Counted from the stretch's first letter, positions 1-6,841 are shown. The stretch: DNA of 9,239 nucleotides from DATHBP01 sp035296085 (GCA_035296085.1 DATHBP010000157.1:1-9239); one strand, 5' to 3'. Program-made: numbers and translations. The notes: a model not told the origin generated them from the letters alone.

Positions 1-746
1 ACCGGCCCGGTCGGCAATCCGTGCACCAGGCAGCGGGCCCCAGCCAGCGCAACGTCGAACAGATCCATGGGTCGCACCATCGTGTGAGCAAGGCTGCGCC
101 AGGTCTGGGCAAATCTGCTGGCCGGCGCGGCTCGCGAGACCACCTCGGCATCCGCTGCGGTGTCGACGTCCCGGAGCGAGCGAGTGTGCTCGACTTCAAC
201 GCCGAGGCCATTCAGCATGTCTTGGGTCGCGCGTCCCGTGTAGCAGGTTGACATCGCAATGTCGGCCAGACCAGCCGCCCAGTCCGGCTGAGTCAGCCCG
301 AGAGCCCACCAGCCGCCGTCTTCGGCCAGGCCAAGCACCGCATTGCAGCTTCCGGCATCAAGCCGGTGGGCGAGGTCGGCTAAGTCACGTGCAGTGAGTT
401 GCGGGGTGTCCGTGCCGATCTGGACGACCGGCGAGCGCAGAACGTCAACGCCATCACGGTGAGCCCACGCCAGTCTCTGGCCAAATGTCTCTCCCCGTTG
501 GCGAACGATGTGCCACGTAGATAGACGTTCAACCAGCTCGGCGGAACGCTCGCCCCTGTGTACGTCCCCAGCTAAGGCGATCACTCGGCGCCCTTGGGGA
601 AACGCCACCTCACATGCGTCCAGAGTGTCGAGAAGAGACGCTGCCGCCAGCGCCGCGGCCGGTCGGGGACCCACCTCAGCTGCCAGGCGTGTTTTAGCCT
701 CTCCGGCGACCGGCGCCTTCGCAACGACAAGCACACCTGTTCTCAT
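1..746 (-). CDS. DUF2064/CofC-like transferase (TIGR04282 type), partial, with C-terminal extension
   Basis: This gene reads leftward from an ATG at 746 and is still open at the window edge (248 codons visible). The first ~213 residues fit the DUF2064 family, which has a nucleotidyl-/glycosyltransferase GT-A fold related to CofC. Visible motifs are VVAKAPVAGEAKTRL near residues 7-21 (nucleotide-binding loop), QIGTDTPQL at 109-117 (metal-binding DxD-like TDTPQ), AEDGGWWALGL at 141-151, and LRDVDTAAD at 191-199 followed by SRFA at 210-213. The family normally ends near here at about 200-230 residues. This frame continues for at least 35 more residues without a stop (DLFDVALAGARC at 228-239), which suggests a second domain, perhaps a methyltransferase, beyond the edge. 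No good Shine-Dalgarno sequence precedes the ATG, and no upstream in-frame start looks better. Family members occur with radical-SAM arsenosugar genes. The substrate here is unknown, and the family call is secure while the function is not. Confidence 0.85.
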   Translation of the reverse strand, partial: MRTGVLVVAKAPVAGEAKTRLAAEVGPRPAAALAAASLLDTLDACEVAFPQGRRVIALAGDVHRGERSAELVERLSTWHIVRQRGETFGQRLAWAHRDGVDVLRSPVVQIGTDTPQLTARDLADLAHRLDAGSCNAVLGLAEDGGWWALGLTQPDWAAGLADIAMSTCYTGRATQDMLNGLGVEVEHTRSLRDVDTAADAEVVSRAAPASRFAQTWRSLAHTMVRPMDLFDVALAGARCLVHGLPTGP

Positions 747-873
747 GGACGGGTCACAGGATCGAGAACTCCCGACGCCCCCAACTGGCACGAGCAGTGG
801 CTGGAGAGGTGGCGCAATTGCCTCGCTCCGTATGCTTCCAACTTATGCCATGTTCCTTCCTAGACGGCATATC

Positions 874-888
874 GCGTCAAAGCGTCAA
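874..888. repeat. Short tandem repeat GCGTCAA x2
   Basis: Two copies of GCGTCAA lie at 874-880 and 882-888, separated by one base, so they recur every 8 bp. Read on the minus strand they give two TTGACGC units, each containing a -35-like TTGACG, upstream of the DUF2064 gene. It may be a regulator site or tandem -35 elements, or chance. No matching -10 is clear. Confidence 0.3.
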
Positions 889-915
889 TCAACCGGTGGC
901 GGGAAACTTGTCCTC

Positions 916-1086
916 TCAGCCGAACTCCGAGTCGGCGGACTGGTGGAGCGCCTGTGCGGCCATGAACCCCGGTTCAGATGCCTGTAACGTACGGTCGATG
1001 CGGTCGGGCAGTAGATCCGCCCACGCGACGAAATATAGGGCCAGTTCGCCCGTATCCGAATGAGTCACCGGCCGCGCGAAGGGCAC
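916..1086 (-). CDS. Candidate small protein, 56 aa, unrecognised
   Basis: A minus-strand frame runs from a GTG at 1086 to a TGA at 916-918 (56 residues). A shorter form would start at the in-frame GTG at 1068. An AGGAAA-like ribosome site at 1096-1101 sits 9 bases before the longer start. Residues in the middle and end have the mix of a real, mainly helical protein (ELALYFVAWADLLPDRIDR, then GFMAAQALHQSADSEFG) rather than the Arg/Pro/Ser-rich look of shadow frames in GC-rich DNA. About 70% of third codon positions are G or C. It would be transcribed in the same direction as the DUF2064 gene, 169 bases upstream of it, and begins inside the leader of the phosphorylase gene. I recognise no family. 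It may equally be a decayed C-terminal fragment or a chance frame. Confidence 0.28.
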   Translation of the reverse strand: MPFARPVTHSDTGELALYFVAWADLLPDRIDRTLQASEPGFMAAQALHQSADSEFG

Positions 1087-1167
1087 CGGGCCGCGTTTCC
1101 TGGACTTGACGCAGACGGGGCGGACGGCACGGCGGCGGCTGGCGACCTCGGTGACAGACTCGGAGCC

Positions 1168-1983
1168 GTGACGGAAGCTTCGACGGAGTCTGACCCGGGT
1201 CCCCGGATCGCCGTGATCGGTGGTTCAGGCTTTTACGAGTTCTTGGCGAACGCGCAGAACGTGGCTGTCCGGACCCCCTACGGCGACCCTTCGGCACCCG
1301 TGTCCATCGGTGAGCTGGGGGGACGCCCGGTCGCGTTCATTCCGCGGCACGGCAGGCGGCACGAGTTCCCCCCGCACACAGTCAACTACCGCGCGAACAT
1401 GTGGGCGCTGCGGTCCCTCGGGGTCCGCCAAATACTCGCGCCCTGCGCGGTCGGCAGCTTGCAACCAAACCTAGACCCAGGTGCCCTGGTCGTCCCTGAC
1501 CAGCTCGTCGACCGGACGTCGGGGCGATTACAGACATTCTATGACCAAGGCGCTGTCCACGTCGCTTTTGCAGACCCGTACTGTCCGGTGCTGCGGGCCG
1601 CACTGGTGTCCACAAGCCCTCGCATCTTCGACGGCGGAACAATGGTGGTGGTCGAGGGCCCTCGCTTCTCCACTCGCGCAGAGTCTGAGTGGTTCGCCAG
1701 CCTCGGCTGGGCGGTGGTGAACATGACCGGACACCCTGAGGCGGTGCTGGCACGCGAGCTTGCGCTCTGCTACGCCACTATTGCGCTAGTCACGGATCGG
1801 GATGCCAGTGCCAGTGAGGGCGAGCGCGTAAGTCAGGCGAGCGTGCTCGCTGAGTTCGCCGCCAACCTCGGTCGGCTTCGGCATCTGCTGGAGCTGGCGG
1901 TGACTCGCCTGCCCACGGATCGTAGCGGTTGCTCGTGTGGCAGCGCACTCGATGGGATGTCACTTCCGGGCGAGCTCTCGTGA
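1168..1983 (+). CDS. mtnP: 5'-methylthioadenosine phosphorylase family protein (MTAP/PNP)
   Basis: This is probably a cytoplasmic phosphorylase that splits 5'-methylthioadenosine (or 5'-deoxyadenosine) with phosphate into adenine and a 5-substituted ribose-1-phosphate. With the GTG start at 1168 it has 271 residues, a normal length. Visible motifs are IAVIGGSGFYEF at 14-25 (phosphate loop), PRHGRRHEFPPH at 59-70, NYRANMWALRSLG at 73-85, DQLVDRTSGR at 111-120, EGPRFSTRAES at 163-173, NMTGHPE at 185-191 and TDRD at 209-212. The two Asp residues of TDRD match the adenine-contacting pair of MTAP, favouring a 6-aminopurine over hypoxanthine or guanine. An upstream ATG at 1060 would add 36 residues with no family resemblance, so I prefer GTG 1168, although its ribosome site is poor (GGAG only 2 bases away). 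Its stop overlaps the epimerase start. Exact substrate is not proven. Confidence 0.88.
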   Translation: MTEASTESDPGPRIAVIGGSGFYEFLANAQNVAVRTPYGDPSAPVSIGELGGRPVAFIPRHGRRHEFPPHTVNYRANMWALRSLGVRQILAPCAVGSLQPNLDPGALVVPDQLVDRTSGRLQTFYDQGAVHVAFADPYCPVLRAALVSTSPRIFDGGTMVVVEGPRFSTRAESEWFASLGWAVVNMTGHPEAVLARELALCYATIALVTDRDASASEGERVSQASVLAEFAANLGRLRHLLELAVTRLPTDRSGCSCGSALDGMSLPGELS

Positions 1984-3032
1984 AGGTTCTCGTAACCGGC
2001 GCGGCCGGCTTCATCGGGGGCGCCGTCGTGACGGCTCTTCGGGCGACCGACCATGAGGTAGTCGGGGTGGACGCCTATATCCCCCAGGCCCATGGCGACA
2101 CCCCTTCGGTTAGTGAGGACATTGCGCACGTCGACATCAGAGACCAGGACGGCATCCGTCGACTGCTACGCGACGTCGATGTGGTGTGTCATCAGTCGGC
2201 CGTGGTCGGAGCCGGCGTGACACCCGCGGACCTGCCGCTCTATGCGACTCATAACGACTTCGGAACAGCCGTCCTGCTGGCCGCGATGGCAGCTGCGAAT
2301 GTCGAAAAGCTCGTCTTGGCATCCTCCATGGTGGTATATGGGGAAGGACTCTATGCCTGTGCCGAGCACGGTGACAGACCCGCGATACCCCGCACAACCG
2401 TCGATCTGCGGAATGGCCGCTTCGACGTCGGTTGTCCCGACTGCGGGGAGCCGATGTCGTGGAAACTCGTCGACGAGGAGTCGCCGCTGCGGCCACGAAG
2501 CACTTATGCGGCCAGCAAGGTCGCCCAAGAACACTACGCGACCGCCTGGGCGCGCCAAACGAGCGGGAGTGTGATTGCTCTTCGGTATCACAACGTGTAC
2601 GGCCCGAACATGCCTGCCGACTCGCCCTATTCAGGTGTCGCAGCGGTGTTCAGATCGGCCTTGGCGAACGGCGCGCCACCGCAGGTGTTCGAGGACGGCC
2701 GCCAGATGCGGGATTTCGTCCACGTTGCCGACGTGGCTCTCGCCAACCTGCGTGCCGTCGATGGCGTTGCGAAGAGCAATGGCGAGTCCAGCGCGGCGTA
2801 CAACATCTGTTCTGGGGTACCGATATCGATAAGCCGGGTAGCGCAGATTGTCGGCCAGGGTGCGGACGGTGTGCCGCTTTCCGCGGTCGTGACTGGAGCG
2901 TTCCGTCCCGGTGACGTAAGGCATATCGTCGGAAGTCCCGAGAGGGCACGAAGTGAGCTGGGTTTCGACGCGCTGGTGACCCCGGCAGTGGGGCTGCAGC
3001 AGTTCGCTCGTGATCCGCTGCGAAGAGCCTGA
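1980..3032 (+). CDS. NAD-dependent epimerase/dehydratase (extended SDR) with a Cys-rich insertion
   Basis: This is an extended short-chain dehydrogenase/reductase, likely an epimerase or dehydratase of a nucleotide-activated sugar. It has 350 residues from a GTG at 1980 that overlaps the upstream stop as GTGA, so translation is probably coupled. Residues 1-14 carry the Rossmann motif GAAGFIGG. D31 should bind the NAD ribose, VDIRD is at 51-55, SS at 115-116 gives the catalytic Ser/Thr position, and Y176-x3-K180 (YAASK) is the catalytic pair. LRYHNVYGPN (201-210), FEDGRQMRDFVHVADVA (237-253) and RPGDVRH (309-315) form the substrate side. Between residues 125 and 160 an insertion carries C127-x2-H130 and C152-x2-C155, a possible zinc-binding loop. 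Similar insertions are, from memory, present in actinobacterial homologues and dTDP-L-rhamnose 4-epimerase-like proteins. The exact sugar cannot be read from the sequence. An earlier ATG at 1929 lies inside the phosphorylase gene and is disfavoured. Confidence 0.9.
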   Translation: MKVLVTGAAGFIGGAVVTALRATDHEVVGVDAYIPQAHGDTPSVSEDIAHVDIRDQDGIRRLLRDVDVVCHQSAVVGAGVTPADLPLYATHNDFGTAVLLAAMAAANVEKLVLASSMVVYGEGLYACAEHGDRPAIPRTTVDLRNGRFDVGCPDCGEPMSWKLVDEESPLRPRSTYAASKVAQEHYATAWARQTSGSVIALRYHNVYGPNMPADSPYSGVAAVFRSALANGAPPQVFEDGRQMRDFVHVADVALANLRAVDGVAKSNGESSAAYNICSGVPISISRVAQIVGQGADGVPLSAVVTGAFRPGDVRHIVGSPERARSELGFDALVTPAVGLQQFARDPLRRA

Positions 3033-3101
3033 ACGGCCCGAACCGGCGGTGGAACATGCGTTGACCGGTAGCCGATCCAGTGGGAAACTCCGACGCATTC
3101 C

Positions 3102-3119
3102 GCTGCCTATGGAGGCAGC
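3102..3119 (+). terminator. Small hairpin between the epimerase and haloperoxidase genes
   Basis: GCTGCCT (3102-3108) pairs perfectly with AGGCAGC (3113-3119) around a 4-base loop. There is no U-run after it. It could be a weak terminator for the phosphorylase-epimerase pair or a structure in the leader of the next gene. The surrounding 146-base gap also holds a TTGACC at 3061 with no good -10 partner. Confidence 0.3.
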
Positions 3120-3178
3120 CCTCGGCGAAGTAGGAACACTCCAAGATTTGCCGTCGCATAGGAAGGAACGACGTCGCC

Positions 3179-4429
3179 ATGATGGTGAAGCCCCGCACAG
3201 CACTCGCTGCTCTAGCTACCGTTACGGTCGCGGCCACAACGGTCGCTCCCGGCGCCGCGACGGGGGTCAGCCTCAGCGGCGCCGAGGGGCCGAGAGCCCG
3301 GGCCGCGCAGGTGGTGCTCGACTGGGAGCGGATCGCCTTCCGGACGGTCTACGGGGAGCCAACCGCTCCCCCTACGACGCCCATCCCGGCGGGAGTCCCG
3401 CTGTTGGGCTTCACGTCGATGGCGATGTACGACGCCGTGGGACGGTCACTCGAGCGGGACAACAGCTCGGAGGCTGCCGCGGTTGCGGCGGCCGCGCACG
3501 GAGTCCTGAAGAGCTATTTCCTTGCGGCCGGGGCCGTGCTCGACGCAGACCTTCAGGCGACCCTGGATCGGGTGCCCAATGGTCGGGCAGAACGGGTCGG
3601 CGTTCGGGTCGGCAGACGAGCCGCCGCGCGGATGATCGAGAGCCGCCACCACGACGGATACGCCGACCCCACATTCCACTACAACAAGCCGGACCTCCCC
3701 GGATACTGGCAACCACCGCCCGAGATGGGCGACATGCTCGCCGCCTGGCTGGGGTCGCTGCGGCCGCTCGTGTTCCACGGCACCGTCCAGGTCGACGGGC
3801 CACCTCGTCTGACCAGCCGCGCGTACGCCCGCGAGTTCAACGAGGTCAAGCGCATTGGGAGTGCGACATCGGCGGACCGGACGGAAAAGCAGACGGCGAC
3901 GGCGATGTTCTTCAACTCCAACTCGGCAGTGATGGTGGGCGATGCTCTCATCCGCCTGTTGGAGGAGCGGCCGATCGGACCCCGCCGCACCGCCCGCCTG
4001 TTCGCGGCAATGCACGCCGCGATGGCGGACTCGTTGATCCGCTGCTGGGAGCTCAAGCGCGATGTCGGTTTCTGGCGACCCTCCGAGGCAATCGCGGAAG
4101 CTGCGACGGACGGAAATCCGAACACCGCTGCCGAAGCCGGCTGGACCCCGCTCGTCCCGAACCCCCCTTACTCCGACTACGTCAGCGGCCACGCATGTGT
4201 TACCGGTCCCGCCGTTGAGGTGGTCCGCCAGACGCTAGGAGAGCACACGACGCTTGAGTTGATCAGCGCCAACAGCCCTGAACCACGGGTCTTCGAGCGG
4301 CTCCGCAGGATCGAGCGCCAAGCATTCATGGCCCGCATCTGGTCGGGGCTGCACTTCCGGACGGCCATGGAGGACGGCTACTACATCGGCCACAAGACCG
4401 CACGCCGGGTGCTGCAGCTGCTGCCGTGA
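3179..4429 (+). CDS. Exported vanadium-dependent haloperoxidase / PAP2-type phosphatase
   Basis: A 416-residue protein of the vanadium haloperoxidase / acid phosphatase superfamily. Enzymes of this fold either oxidise halides with peroxide using bound vanadate, or hydrolyse phosphate esters. The N-terminus has a basic start (MMVKPR), a hydrophobic stretch at ~7-24 and a small-residue cleavage region near 25-30, so it is probably Sec-exported. All three active-site motifs are present: K293-x6-R300-P301, S336-G337-H338 (in PPYSDYVSGH), and R386-x3-G390-x-H392 (ARIWSGLH). H338 would be the proton donor and H392 the vanadate or phosphate ligand. Most of the N-terminal ~280 residues should be the helical part of the fold. 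The ATG at 3179 (a second ATG follows at once) has a strong AGGAAGGA site at 3160-3167, 11 bases upstream. It stands alone and ends at a strong hairpin. Whether it is a peroxidase or a phosphatase cannot be decided from the motifs. Confidence 0.9.
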   Translation: MMVKPRTALAALATVTVAATTVAPGAATGVSLSGAEGPRARAAQVVLDWERIAFRTVYGEPTAPPTTPIPAGVPLLGFTSMAMYDAVGRSLERDNSSEAAAVAAAAHGVLKSYFLAAGAVLDADLQATLDRVPNGRAERVGVRVGRRAAARMIESRHHDGYADPTFHYNKPDLPGYWQPPPEMGDMLAAWLGSLRPLVFHGTVQVDGPPRLTSRAYAREFNEVKRIGSATSADRTEKQTATAMFFNSNSAVMVGDALIRLLEERPIGPRRTARLFAAMHAAMADSLIRCWELKRDVGFWRPSEAIAEAATDGNPNTAAEAGWTPLVPNPPYSDYVSGHACVTGPAVEVVRQTLGEHTTLELISANSPEPRVFERLRRIERQAFMARIWSGLHFRTAMEDGYYIGHKTARRVLQLLP

Positions 4430-4436
4430 TCGGATC

Positions 4437-4466
4437 GCCCGCGCGCTGCGGAAGCAGCGCGCGGGC
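4437..4466. terminator. Strong hairpin terminator between convergent genes
   Basis: GCCCGCGCGCTGC (4437-4449) and its exact reverse complement (4454-4466) form a 13-bp stem around a GGAA loop, 7 bases after the haloperoxidase stop. There is no T-run, which is common for terminators in GC-rich actinobacteria. Being symmetric, it may stop transcription from both sides. A smaller palindrome, CTCGCG-A-CGCGAG (4511-4523), lies just past the stop of the DUF4389 gene and could assist on the minus strand. Confidence 0.7.
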
Positions 4467-4532
4467 GCGGCCCGTGTAGTCAGTCAGTCCCGGCGGGGTG
4501 ATGGTTGCGCCTCGCGACGCGAGCGCTGGGTC

Positions 4533-5990
4533 TCAGCGAGTTGCGCGACGTACCGGGATGGCGATCAGCAACGCTCCGAGCGCGAGCAGCAGCGCACCTA
4601 CCACGAGAAGTGCAACTGCCACCCCGGTGAGGGCCGGAACGGTGGCGCCGGCATCAAGCTGAACCGCCACCGGCCGGGAGCCGTCGGCGTTCATGGTCAC
4701 CAGCCCCCATCGCCCTTCGGTGGGTGACCAGGTGAGGCTTTGCGTGCCGGCACCGCTGGCCTGCGCGACCCAGATGTCTCGGTCCGACGGCGGTGCTGGT
4801 GGGGGGCCGCCCGTCAGCTCGGATGTCGCGCCCGTGCCGCTGAGGTCGCTGACCGTCGAGTGCTCGACTCCCTGCAGGTAACGACTGACCTGGTCGGCCG
4901 TTGCTATGCCGAGGAAGATTTCGGTGTCTTGACGCTCGGCCGTGGCACGGATGCGGATATCACCGAGCACCGATCGCAGCACTGGCCAGTCCGGTCCTTC
5001 CCCGACGTCGAGTCGGATGGGGTCGCTGATCACGGCGTACCCGTTGCTCGCGAGGCGCTCGGTGTCGGACGTGACATAGCCGTCCTCGCGCATGGTCCGG
5101 TCGGCGAACAGCAGGGCCCCACCGGCGAGGAGCAAACCGATCGACGACAGCGTCAACAGGCAGCCGAGCACGAGCGAGACGATCCGCCCCGCGGTCCACC
5201 GCGACCGGCCAGGTTGGGGCCCTTGTGACAGCTGCACTGCCGTCGACCCGCCGGCCGGTGCCGTGGTCGGCGGCACGGCCAGCGGCTGGCTCGGTGGAGT
5301 CGGCGTCGGGTCGGCGGCGGAAGGCGTCGGGCGGCCTGGCTCGGTCTCGCCCATGTCCAGGCGGAACGGTGGGTAGTGGTCGGTCATGAGGCTGGCGTAG
5401 GCGGCCACCCGCAGCACCCATCGGTCCATGCCAACGATGAAGTCCAGCAGCGCTCGCGGGTAGCTCCCGGTGAACGCGAGCACGATCGCCGCCACCAGCA
5501 CCAGCAAGCCGACCAGCCCGCCCCCGCCCCAGCTCCACTCCCAGTCCTCCGACCGCGTGGCAAGCCACACACCGCCGCCGACGAAGATCGCGGTGATGAC
5601 GTAGTGCGGGATCGCCAGCAGCCACCACTTCACCAGCACCAGGCCTCGAGAGAGCCGCTCGGGGTAGTCCACCTCTAGGGTCGCCGGATAGTCAGGAACC
5701 TCTGCGAGGGTGAACGGCGGGTACCGGTCGGTGCCCAGCGCGTTGTAGCCATAGAAGGACACCCGCCACGCCCAGCGCATCACCCCCACGTTGAAGTCGA
5801 ACAGCGCCCGCGGATAGCGGCCGGTGAACAGGATCGCGAAGAACGCCACGACCGCGACCACGAAAAATGCGATGCCCAGGAAGGCAAGCACGACGTAGTG
5901 CGGAATGAGCAGCAGCCACTTCACCAACCACAGCCACCGAGACAACGGCTCGTCGAGTCGGCACTGCAAGCGAGCGGGATAGCTGGTCAC
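4533..5990 (-). CDS. Membrane protein with two DUF4389 domains and a C-terminal extracytoplasmic domain
   Basis: A 485-residue membrane protein starting at a GTG (5990) with a GGAGG site (5997-6001) 6 bases upstream. Residues ~14-94 and ~111-211 are two copies of one unit. Each has LSRxLxLVKWxLxIPHY, a hydrophobic span, FTGxYPRALxDFxVGxxRWxxRVxxY and TDxYPPFxL, which is the DUF4389 pattern. A Pro/Thr-rich linker follows (~216-262), then a membrane span (~268-296), a polar region of ~150 residues probably outside the cell (~297-450, with DIWVAQASGAGTQSLTW at 405-421 and MNADGS at 433-438), and a last span (~453-479) ending in a basic tail (RRATR). It lies 53 bases after the ABC permease on the same strand, so it is probably the last gene of that operon. 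The function of DUF4389 is not established. The context suggests a partner of the exporter or of the sensor. Confidence 0.85.
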   Translation of the reverse strand: MTSYPARLQCRLDEPLSRWLWLVKWLLLIPHYVVLAFLGIAFFVVAVVAFFAILFTGRYPRALFDFNVGVMRWAWRVSFYGYNALGTDRYPPFTLAEVPDYPATLEVDYPERLSRGLVLVKWWLLAIPHYVITAIFVGGGVWLATRSEDWEWSWGGGGLVGLLVLVAAIVLAFTGSYPRALLDFIVGMDRWVLRVAAYASLMTDHYPPFRLDMGETEPGRPTPSAADPTPTPPSQPLAVPPTTAPAGGSTAVQLSQGPQPGRSRWTAGRIVSLVLGCLLTLSSIGLLLAGGALLFADRTMREDGYVTSDTERLASNGYAVISDPIRLDVGEGPDWPVLRSVLGDIRIRATAERQDTEIFLGIATADQVSRYLQGVEHSTVSDLSGTGATSELTGGPPPAPPSDRDIWVAQASGAGTQSLTWSPTEGRWGLVTMNADGSRPVAVQLDAGATVPALTGVAVALLVVGALLLALGALLIAIPVRRATR

Positions 5991-6043
5991 ACGAAACCTC
6001 CATGGTCGGCGCCGTACTGGTCAGCCCAAGCACCACCGGATCG

Positions 6044-6841
6044 TCACTTCACCTCCGACCTCATGATCAGGCGGAGGCCGAGAAGCGCCGGCAGGACCAG
6101 CCATAGTGTCGTGGCTACGGCAAGACGCGCCCACTCCACCCCCGAGAGGGTGCCCTCGAAGAGAAAGGACTGCGCGTAGTTGAGGTCTATCCAGCGCTGC
6201 AGGTCCCCGAAACTCTCCTCGCTGGCCGCTAGCAGCCCGAACACAGTGGGCAATAGAAACGACATGACGAAGTACGCCACCAGCGCCACCGGCGTGCTGC
6301 GGAACAAGATGCCGAGCATGGTGCCAACCAGCAGGGAGATCAGGCTGCCGAGGATGATGTCGAGGCCGTGGACGAACGACACGTCCCACACCCGGTCGGT
6401 GCCGGCAATCGCGGGACCGACCAGGTTGCCGGCGACGCCGAAGACGAGGGCGATCAGCATCGCTGCCACCCCCACCACGACCGAGGCGACCACCTTCGCG
6501 AGGATCACCCGCGTTCGGCGCGGCACGAGTGTGAAGGTGGTCAGGCCGGTGCGCTGACTCCACTCACCGGTGATGGCGAGGATCGCGATGATCGGCAGGA
6601 TGACAGTCATCGGGAACCCGATCGCCCTGGCGAACGTGTAGTAGGTGAGGTCGGCGTCCCGGGCGAACAGGATCGTCGCGACTGTGGAGATCAGGGCGGC
6701 GATGAGGATGCTCGCCATCAGCCAGCCGCCGGCGCGGGTGTCGAACATCTTGCGGAGCTCGACTCCGACCACCCGTGACAGCGGGATCTTGTCGACGTGG
6801 AGCTGATCTTCTGTGATCGGGTCGAGGGTGACGGTCGTCAT
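6044..6841 (-). CDS. ABC-2 type transporter permease
   Basis: A 265-residue integral membrane subunit of an ABC exporter. About six membrane spans can be seen, near residues 39-60, 73-91, 112-136, 156-180, 183-206 and 236-258. The loop after the second span, TGEWSQRTGLTTFTLVPRR (91-109), is typical of actinobacterial ABC-2 permeases and probably forms the coupling contact with the ATPase. The ATG at 6841 overlaps the ATPase stop by 4 bases (ATGA), and an AGGGA site lies 7 bases before it, inside the ATPase gene. The pair therefore looks translationally coupled and should form a complex of two ATPase and two permease copies. The N-terminal ~25 residues are polar and cytoplasmic. Transported compound unknown; peptide antibiotics or lipids are usual for this class. 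Confidence 0.9.
   Translation of the reverse strand: MTTVTLDPITEDQLHVDKIPLSRVVGVELRKMFDTRAGGWLMASILIAALISTVATILFARDADLTYYTFARAIGFPMTVILPIIAILAITGEWSQRTGLTTFTLVPRRTRVILAKVVASVVVGVAAMLIALVFGVAGNLVGPAIAGTDRVWDVSFVHGLDIILGSLISLLVGTMLGILFRSTPVALVAYFVMSFLLPTVFGLLAASEESFGDLQRWIDLNYAQSFLFEGTLSGVEWARLAVATTLWLVLPALLGLRLIMRSEVK

Larger units (their letters stand above)
747..1167. other. Divergent intergenic region between the DUF2064 gene and the phosphorylase gene
   Basis: This ~420-base gap separates the leftward DUF2064 gene from the rightward phosphorylase gene and should hold promoters for both. No convincing -35/-10 pair stands out on either strand. TATAGG at 1034-1039 is -10-like for the plus strand but lacks a matching -35. 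The gap contains a tandem GCGTCAA repeat (874-888) and a weak minus-strand small-gene candidate (916-1086). No tRNA, terminator or transposon end was seen. Confidence 0.6.

Noticed and set aside
843..851. AGGAAGGA-like site followed by ATG-GCA-TAA on the minus strand (start-stop mini-ORF)
   Set aside because: The ribosome site is too close to the ATG and a two-codon frame is easily chance. Nothing links it to control of the DUF2064 gene.
795..880. tRNA-like run (GGAGAGGTGGCGCAATTG)
   Set aside because: No T-loop sequence or acceptor-stem pairing could be found downstream.
508..987. 159-codon plus-strand frame across the DUF2064 start
   Set aside because: It is antisense to a well-supported gene, with Arg/Ser/Thr-rich low-complexity translation and no family resemblance.
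1060..1167. 36-residue N-terminal extension of the phosphorylase from the ATG at 1060
   Set aside because: It has no ribosome site and no resemblance to the family. The conserved domain begins about 14 residues after the GTG at 1168.
974..1297. 107-codon minus-strand frame over the phosphorylase start
   Set aside because: It is Arg/Pro-rich and mostly antisense to the conserved phosphorylase domain, so it looks like a shadow. The neighbouring minus frame ending at 916 looks more protein-like.
3010..4218. 402-codon open frame on the plus strand
   Set aside because: It overlaps the haloperoxidase gene in another frame. The translation is Arg/Gly-rich without motifs, while the haloperoxidase frame has all family motifs and a strong ribosome site.
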